In this document: positions 9,785 to 14,315 of the stretch, one piece after another
Layout of the letters: the number at the start of each line of letters is the position of its first letter
Numbering within the stretch: the first letter of the stretch is position 1
NCBI GenBank assembly: GCA_964543995.1
Contig: CAZJBB010000068.1
Location: 1-14,315, forward strand
Length of the DNA: 14,315 bases
Reading direction: 5' to 3'
Source of the DNA: CAIXTV01 sp964543995
GTDB lineage: Bacteria; Bacteroidota; Bacteroidia; Bacteroidales; CAIXTV01
Translations under genes and position numbers: made by a program
Notes under the pieces: generated by a model
The model's input: the letters and a program-made list of their open reading frames with translations, nothing else
Databases searched by the model: none
What the model was told of the DNA's origin: nothing

Positions 9785-10672
9785 TCATTTTGTAGTAATT
9801 TCCTTTTTTATTCGAAAATAATACTCAATTTTTCCCACTTGAATCCCATTTGCTCCTGTTTGAACTATCCTTACATCATGATTATCCAAATCCTTTACTA
9901 AAAAATCGGAGGAAATTACTTTATGTGAATGACCACCAATAATTAAATCTATCTGCCTTGTTGAAGCGGCTAACACACTGTCGCTGATAAGGGTGGGGTC
10001 TTCATAAGCATGTCCCAAGTGCGATAAACAAATGATAAAGTCGCATTGATACTTGGTTTTTAGCAATTTGGCAGTTTCGTTTGCTTTTTCAATAGGGTTA
10101 AAATATTGAAGTCCAATTCTGTTTTTAGGATCTATTAAGCCGTAAGGGTTTACAAAAATACCCAGGATGCCAATTTTTATTTCACCTTTCTTTAGTACTA
10201 AAAATGGAATGGTTTTATTGGCTAAGGCGGTTTTTGAAAAATCGACATTACTCACCACAATTGGGAATTTAGCAAATGCAATCATTTTCGAAAGGGTATC
10301 GATGCCATTATCAAACTCATGATTTCCAAAAGTAACTGCATCATATTTCAAATACGACATGAGTTTTACTTCGGGCTCTCCTTTAAAAAAATTGAAATAG
10401 GGGGTTCCTTGGAAAAAGTCTCCTGCGTCGAGCAGTAGCACGTTCTTTTCTAGTTTCCTGATCTTGTTGATATAGGCAGCCCTTCTTGCATAACCGGAGG
10501 TACCGGAGCGATTAGATGCATCAATAGGGTAGCTTTCTAAACGGCTGTGTGTGTCATTGGTATGAAGAATCACCAGTTTTATGGAATCATTCCCATGCTG
10601 CCCTTGAACTGCTATCGGTGAAAAACAGACAATGAGTATGCTTGCCAAAAAGAAAAATAATCGTTTTTTCAT
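9785..10672 (-). CDS. Periplasmic metallophosphatase (5'-nucleotidase N-terminal catalytic domain)
   Basis: A 295-residue calcineurin-like phosphoesterase equivalent to the catalytic half of UshA-type 5'-nucleotidases, which remove phosphate from nucleotides outside the cytoplasm with a two-metal centre. Residues 1-24 are a signal peptide (MKKRLFFFLASIL core, likely cut after VQG). Metal-ligand motifs in order are HTNDTH (D40, H42), DAGDFFQG (D85), GNHEFDNG (N117, H118), SHLGH (H218, H221) and GGHSH (H248, H250). All expected ligands are present. The protein stops after the catalytic domain and lacks the substrate-binding C-terminal domain, which the preceding gene encodes. Its ATG starts in the last base of the preceding stop codon (TAATG), implying translational coupling and joint function. 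The precise substrate is not readable from sequence. Confidence 0.93.
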   Translation of the reverse strand: MKKRLFFFLASILIVCFSPIAVQGQHGNDSIKLVILHTNDTHSRLESYPIDASNRSGTSGYARRAAYINKIRKLEKNVLLLDAGDFFQGTPYFNFFKGEPEVKLMSYLKYDAVTFGNHEFDNGIDTLSKMIAFAKFPIVVSNVDFSKTALANKTIPFLVLKKGEIKIGILGIFVNPYGLIDPKNRIGLQYFNPIEKANETAKLLKTKYQCDFIICLSHLGHAYEDPTLISDSVLAASTRQIDLIIGGHSHKVISSDFLVKDLDNHDVRIVQTGANGIQVGKIEYYFRIKKEITTK

Positions 10673-11442
10673 TATTCGCTATAAATCCTATTATCGGTTT
10701 GAACTTGAATATGCTTGCTTTTCGGAATTTTACTTAAATATGATATTATGGCATCTCTAACTTTAACATGCAATAAATCTGAGCTAAGGGATTGTTTGAA
10801 AAAGTTCATATTATCACCACCCCCAAATAAGTAATCAGAAGTCACCACAAGGTAAGTTTTTGTTTTATCAAAAGCTTTACCCTGGATTAAGATGTTGGTG
10901 GGATGTTGATTGGAAATGCCCATTTTTAAACCTGCTACCGGTTGTCCGTTTGTATATGCAATGTAATCAAGCATTTGCTGAAGGGTTTCCCCCTTCAAAT
11001 GGGCAACCACCAATTCGTTTTCGAATGGCATAAGTTCGAAAATATGCCTCTTTAAAATATTACCTTTGGGTAAACCTGCTCTTAGCCCCCCATTATTTAG
11101 TAGACAAATATCAATTTTCTCGTTGGAGATTTTTGAATAATAGGTATTGGACTCATTTAAAATGAGGTCTGAAAGAAAATCGTTGAGAGCTCCATCAGGA
11201 TTGCCTGATTTCATTTCTGTTTCCGAATAAGCCAACACTTCATCCATTTGTTTGTCAATAACGGCCTTGAATGTTGAAATCATACTTTCCACATGGCTGT
11301 CTTTTTCAGGAACATGAACAGAATCCATTTTTACTAAGCAATAATTTGAACTGGTAGCCGTATATCTATTTGTTGTGCACCCTAGAAAAAATAGAGGGAA
11401 TACAACCCATGCAAGTATATGATACTTGATTTTCAATGACAT
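10672..11442 (-). CDS. 5'-nucleotidase C-terminal domain lipoprotein
   Basis: A 256-residue protein matching only the C-terminal, substrate-binding domain of 5'-nucleotidases (5_nucleotid_C). Residues 1-21 are a lipoprotein signal with Cys22 in FLGC; position -3 is Phe rather than Leu, within the looser lipobox of this phylum. Family motifs are LLNNGGLRAGLPKG (114-127), FELMPFENELVV, LKGETLQQMLDY and TSDYLFGGGDN near residues 201-211, the region that contacts the nucleoside in UshA. The catalytic domain is absent and is supplied by the next gene, whose start overlaps this stop by one base. It is presumably membrane-anchored at the periplasmic or outer face, pairing with the soluble metallophosphatase. 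No clear promoter is seen upstream; TATTATTG at 11482-11475 is one mismatch from the -7 consensus. Confidence 0.9.
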   Translation of the reverse strand: MSLKIKYHILAWVVFPLFFLGCTTNRYTATSSNYCLVKMDSVHVPEKDSHVESMISTFKAVIDKQMDEVLAYSETEMKSGNPDGALNDFLSDLILNESNTYYSKISNEKIDICLLNNGGLRAGLPKGNILKRHIFELMPFENELVVAHLKGETLQQMLDYIAYTNGQPVAGLKMGISNQHPTNILIQGKAFDKTKTYLVVTSDYLFGGGDNMNFFKQSLSSDLLHVKVRDAIISYLSKIPKSKHIQVQTDNRIYSE

Positions 11443-11682
11443 AATAAATTTATTGTTTTTGGGTGACGACCCTGCAATAATAGTAAAAGAAATTAGTTTT
11501 GAGTGTTAATAAATATATTTTTTTAGTATAAATAAAGCTGTGAAAAAATAAATAAAACCTTGAAATATAAGCAGTTTTGGGGAGGCTTATTTTTATAAAC
11601 AATTTTATTTGATTTATATCATTTTCTTCGAATGGGAATTGCTTTGATAATTTTAATGTGAAATGACTAACACTTTTTTTTA

Positions 11683-11690
11683 TATTTTTG
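11683..11690 (+). promoter_or_regulatory. Bacteroidota -7 promoter element upstream of the beta-barrel gene
   Basis: TATTTTTG fits TAnnTTTG exactly and is followed by C, as is often seen in flavobacterial promoters. It lies 20 bases before the ATG at 11711, predicting a short leader. The -33 element is weak (only TGTG at 11657-11660, 22 bases upstream). Confidence 0.5.
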
Positions 11691-11710
11691 CGAAACATAA
11701 ATCCTAGACA

Positions 11711-12346
11711 ATGAAGTCTTATTTTAAGAGCATCCTTTTTTGTATTTTAATTTCCGGTTCTGTATTTTTCGGACAAGTTTCCATGGCTCAGAAAAGCCAA
11801 AACAACTATAGAATTAAGGGATTAACATGCATTACGGATGTAGGCATTGGTGCCGGCATTGGCTCTTATTCCTTTGGAGGTCAGGATGTGCCCAATTCGG
11901 AAACGGTTTTAAGTTTAAGCTCAGTGGTGAGCTATATGCTTGGGGGACATTTTTCAGCAGGAGCCGGGTTGGAGTTTGATAAATGGAAGTTAATCAGCTT
12001 TTTACCGGTGTATGTAGATTTACGATATTACGTTTTATCAAACAAAAAGATGGTGCCTTTTGTTTTTTTGGATGGAGGATTTGCCCGCAAGTGGGGAACC
12101 TCTCCTCGAACCAGTAAAGTGAAATTTTCAGCAGGCAGCAACGGTGATTTGTTTGGCGCTGCAGGGATTGGTCTTAAAACTTACATTTCGAGAACTTCTG
12201 CAATTAACTTTTCGATTGGGTGTAAAATTCAAAAAATAAATTTGTCCTATTTGGTCAACAATGTTTCGGGTACCGAAGCACCGGATTTTATCAGCGAACT
12301 TACAAATTTTCAGTTTTTTTCTATCAAAGTGGGATTTTCTTTTTAA
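11711..12346 (+). CDS. Small outer-membrane beta-barrel-like protein, function unknown
   Basis: A 211-residue exported protein. Residues 1-26 form a signal peptide (KSILFCILISGSVFF core, likely cut after SMA). The mature part alternates polar and hydrophobic residues in strand-like segments such as GIGAGIGSYSF, HFSAGAGLEF, LPVYVDLRYYV, VPFVFLDGGFA, LFGAAGIGLKTYI and INFSIGCKI. It ends FFSIKVGFSF, with a terminal Phe as in outer-membrane barrels. This resembles the 8-strand OMP_b-brl families frequent in Bacteroidota. I recognise no specific family, and the role (structural, porin-like or other) is unknown. It is a single gene, convergent with tag. Confidence 0.8.
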   Translation: MKSYFKSILFCILISGSVFFGQVSMAQKSQNNYRIKGLTCITDVGIGAGIGSYSFGGQDVPNSETVLSLSSVVSYMLGGHFSAGAGLEFDKWKLISFLPVYVDLRYYVLSNKKMVPFVFLDGGFARKWGTSPRTSKVKFSAGSNGDLFGAAGIGLKTYISRTSAINFSIGCKIQKINLSYLVNNVSGTEAPDFISELTNFQFFSIKVGFSF

Positions 12347-12362
12347 TCCATCATGTTAAGAA

Positions 12363-12382
12363 TGAGCACCTTCTTGTGCTTA
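12363..12382. terminator. Possible bidirectional terminator hairpin
   Basis: TGAGCAC, loop CTTCTT, then GTGCTTA form a 7-bp stem with one G-T wobble, in the 44-base gap between two convergent genes. There is no strong T-run on either side, so a role in termination rests mainly on position. Confidence 0.35.
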
Positions 12383-12390
12383 ATTGCAGT

Positions 12391-12960
12391 TTAGCCACAT
12401 TCATGAAATCGAAAACAGTCTTCTAAATGGTCATTTACCATTCCCGCCGCTTGCATAAATGCATAGCAAATGGTTGACCCCACAAACTTAAATCCCTTTG
12501 TCATCAAATCTTTACTCATGGCATCTGATTCCGAACTTTTTACCGGCATTTGTGAAAGTGCTTGTAAATGATTGTTAATGGTTTTCCCTTTTGTAAATTG
12601 CCAAATATAGGCATCGAAGCTTCCAAATTGCTCCTGGATTTTAATAAAAGCTTTGGCATTTCCAATGGTTGCATTAATTTTTGCTTTGTTTCGTATTATC
12701 CCGCTATCTAACATCAGTTCAGCTACTTTTTCTTCATCAAATAAAGCAATTTGCTGAAAATCGAAATTGCAGAAAGCCCTTCTAAAGCCTTCTCTTTTAT
12801 TCAGTACAATTTGCCAACTCAATCCGGCTTGAAAAGTATCGAGAACCATAAATTCGAATAATTTTTGATCGTCATGCAATGGAACTCCCCACTCATTGTC
12901 ATGGTAATCAATCATTAGGGTGTTATTGGACGGCCAAGGGCATCTTGCTATTTCATTCAT
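12391..12960 (-). CDS. tag: DNA-3-methyladenine glycosylase I
   Basis: Base-excision repair enzyme that removes 3-methyladenine from alkylated DNA. Taken from the ATG at 12960 it has 189 residues, close to E. coli Tag (187). Motifs are RCPWP at the N-terminus, YHDNEWGVP, FQAGLSW, KREGFRRAF, GIIRNKAKI, SKDLMTKGFKFVGSTICYAF and the C-terminal NDHLEDC. The four zinc ligands of E. coli Tag (Cys4, His17, His175, Cys179) have counterparts here: Cys of RCPWP, His of YHDNE, and His and Cys of NDHLEDC. The E. coli Glu38 position is Asp here (VLDTFQAGLSW). Longer starts at 12996 and 12966 are in frame, but a perfect promoter -7 box at 12978-12985 lies inside the 12996 version, so I prefer 12960, whose N-terminus MNEIARC also resembles MERC of E. 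coli. Confidence 0.96.
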   Translation of the reverse strand: MNEIARCPWPSNNTLMIDYHDNEWGVPLHDDQKLFEFMVLDTFQAGLSWQIVLNKREGFRRAFCNFDFQQIALFDEEKVAELMLDSGIIRNKAKINATIGNAKAFIKIQEQFGSFDAYIWQFTKGKTINNHLQALSQMPVKSSESDAMSKDLMTKGFKFVGSTICYAFMQAAGMVNDHLEDCFRFHECG

Positions 12961-12977
12961 GTTCATTGATTTTTTTT

Positions 12978-12985
12978 CAAAGATA
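12978..12985 (-). promoter_or_regulatory. Bacteroidota -7 promoter element for tag
   Basis: On the minus strand TATCTTTG matches TAnnTTTG exactly. Transcription would begin near 12971, giving a leader of about ten bases before the ATG at 12960. No good -33 element is visible at the usual distance, so the call rests on the -7 box and its position. Confidence 0.45.
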
Positions 12986-13014
12986 TAAAATCCCAAGAGA
13001 ATCTGTTTGTTTTA

Positions 13015-13046
13015 TTTGAAACCTTGGTTTATCAAGTATTTATTTG
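13015..13046 (+). promoter_or_regulatory. Likely promoter of the FAD-linked oxidoreductase gene
   Basis: TTTG (13015-13018), then 20 bases, then TTTATTTG (13039-13046), which is one mismatch from TAnnTTTG. Start of transcription would be near 13053, about 23 bases before the ATG at 13076. The leader is A-rich and lacks a Shine-Dalgarno sequence. It is divergent from the tag promoter. Confidence 0.45.
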
Positions 13047-13075
13047 ATTAATTTTACAAAAAAAACGAAAGTTTC

Positions 13076-14266
13076 ATGAACACTCAAACGCTCTTTCGGC
13101 AACTCAAAAATGAACTCCAAGGAGAACTGCGTATCGATTTTTCAACCAAGCTCCAATATGCAACGGATGCTTCCGCTTACCGAGAAATCCCTCTGGCGGT
13201 AGCGTATCCTAAAAATTCGGAAGATATTAAATGTTTGATTGCCTTTGCCCGAAAGAATAAACTTCCTTTGATCCCTCGGGCTGCCGGAACTTCCTTGGCC
13301 GGTCAAGTGGTTGGAAAGGGGATTGTGGTAGATATATCCAAGTACTTTAATGAGATTATAGAGGTCAATATCCAAGAAAAATGGGTTAGGGTTCAGCCGG
13401 GTGTGGTTTTAGACGAACTGAATAAAGTGTTGGAACCTCATGGCTTATTTTTCGGACCGGAAACCTCCACCTCAAACCGTTGTATGATTGGAGGAATGAT
13501 AGGAAATAATTCCTGTGGTGCACACTCTATTATATATGGAAGTACCCGCGATCATTTGTTGGCTTTAAACTCCATACTTTCTAATGGAGAAGAAGTGGTT
13601 TTTGAAAGTATCAACGTCCATGCTTTCAATGAAAAATGCTTGATGAATGGGATGGAAGGAAATATATATCGGAATATTAAAGAAATATTATCCGAACCAT
13701 CGAACCAACTTGAGATTCGAGAACAATTTCCGGATCCTTCTCTTGAACGGAGGAATACAGGATATGCTATTGACGTTTTGCTTGAAAGTGAGCCGTTTAC
13801 GGAAAATACAAAGCCCTTTAATTTCTCTAAACTATTGGCCGGTTCCGAAGGTACCCTGGCATTTATTACCGAAGCCAAGTTGAATTTGGTGCCCTTACCT
13901 CCAAAAGTGAAGGGTTTGATTTGTGTGCATTTGCCAACCATTGAAGAATCCTATAAAGCCAATTTGGTAGCCTTGGAGTTTCATCCCGATTCCATTGAGT
14001 TGATGGATAAAACCATCATGGATTTGGCGAGTAAAAATACCACCCAACAAAAAAACAATTTTTTTATTCATGGGGATCCCGGGTCGATTTTGATTATTGA
14101 ATTTGCACGTGATACTAAGGAAGAAATATTGACCTTGGCAAATTCTGTTGAAAAAGCATTCAGAGAAAAGGGTTTTGGATACCATTTCCCGGTATTGTTT
14201 GGAAGTGACATTCCAAAAGTTTGGGCTTTCCGTAAAGCAGGCCTGGGGGTGCTTTCTAATGTTCCC
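13076..14266 (+). CDS. FAD-binding oxidoreductase, GlcD/YdiJ type, 3' end missing
   Basis: The first 397 codons of an FAD-linked 2-hydroxy-acid dehydrogenase, cut by the adapter after SNVP. Residues about 38-175 form the PCMH-type FAD_binding_4 domain, with the FAD-pyrophosphate loop PRAAGTSLAGQ (67-77), VQPGVVLDELN (106-116), FGPETSTSNRCMIGG (126-140) and NNSCGAHSIIYGSTRDH (144-160). LLAGSEGTLAFITEAKL (about 253-269) leads into the FAD-oxidase C-terminal domain. The N-terminus (ATDASAYREIPLAVAYPKN) and these motifs resemble the long Bacteroidota proteins of about 970 residues that add Fe-S and CCG domains, like E. coli YdiJ. Those parts would lie beyond the cut, so substrate (D-lactate or D-2-hydroxyglutarate-like) cannot be decided. 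The start is the only ATG that fits the family N-terminus. It is divergently arranged with tag. Confidence 0.9.
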
Positions 14267-14315
14267 AGATCGGAAGAGCGTCGTGTAGGGAAAGAGTGTT
14301 CAGAGCCGTGTCGAT
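14267..14315. other. Illumina TruSeq universal adapter (reverse complement) plus tag bases (non-genomic)
   Basis: Bases 14267-14299 match the reverse complement of the TruSeq universal (read-1) adapter arm, starting AGATCGGAAGAGCGTCGTG. Bases 14300-14315 are 16 further bases that look like a barcode or tag. The genomic sequence therefore ends at 14266. The FAD oxidoreductase frame reads on into the adapter by chance. Confidence 0.97.

Noticed and set aside
11539..11547. DnaA-box-like TTTTTCACA on the minus strand
   Set aside because: It is an isolated match to a relaxed consensus in AT-rich DNA, far from dnaA, and is expected by chance.
11450..11698. Open frame of 82 codons on the minus strand upstream of the nucleotidase lipoprotein gene
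   Set aside because: It is very A/T-rich, has Phe/Lys/Tyr-rich low-complexity composition, no recognisable motif, and covers the intergenic region where the promoter of the plus-strand neighbour lies. It looks like chance.
13142..14185. Several open frames opposite to or out of frame with the FAD oxidoreductase gene
   Set aside because: They overlap a clearly conserved coding frame and show no family motif of their own.

Overview
The window looks like one barcoded library fragment rather than an untouched stretch of chromosome. Bases 12-45 and 14267-14299 match the two standard Illumina TruSeq adapter arms, with extra tag-like bases outside them, so genomic sequence runs only from 46 to 14266. 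Both end genes are cut by the fragment boundary, not by biology.

The source appears to be an environmental member of Bacteroidota (flavobacterial/sphingobacterial type). The signs are TAnnTTTG-type promoter elements, A/T-rich leaders without Shine-Dalgarno sequences, a split 5'-nucleotidase gene pair, a short RsmI-like methyltransferase next to dnaA, and a giant multidomain secreted protein of the kind exported by type IX secretion. I cannot name the genus.

Layout: (1) 46-6923, minus strand, the first 2292 codons of a very large cell-surface protein. It has a signal peptide, a beta-rich N-terminal region, an Ig-like and several FN3-like domains, a jelly-roll, three tandem FN3+jelly-roll modules of about 820 bp, an IPT/TIG-like domain and more Ig-like domains, one of which carries an inserted jelly-roll. 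Its C-terminus is missing. (2) 6924-7278, AT-rich gap with the likely promoter of that gene. (3) 7279-9499, minus strand, an RsmI-like methyltransferase downstream of dnaA. (4) 9500-9784, dnaA leader. (5) 9785-11442, minus strand, a two-gene operon: a 5'-nucleotidase C-domain lipoprotein, then a metallophosphatase starting within its stop codon. (6) 11711-12346, plus strand, a small outer-membrane beta-barrel-like protein. (7) 12391-12960, minus strand, DNA-3-methyladenine glycosylase I (tag). (8) 13076-14266, plus strand, the N-terminal part of an FAD-linked GlcD/YdiJ-type oxidoreductase, divergent from tag.

The genes do not form one pathway: housekeeping replication and repair genes sit beside nucleotide-scavenging and surface genes. 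I found no RNA genes, CRISPR arrays, insertion sequences or prophage genes, and no convincing new biological system. The most noteworthy points are the adapters, the repeat and nested-domain architecture of the surface protein, the reversed split nucleotidase, and two genes whose start sites need care.
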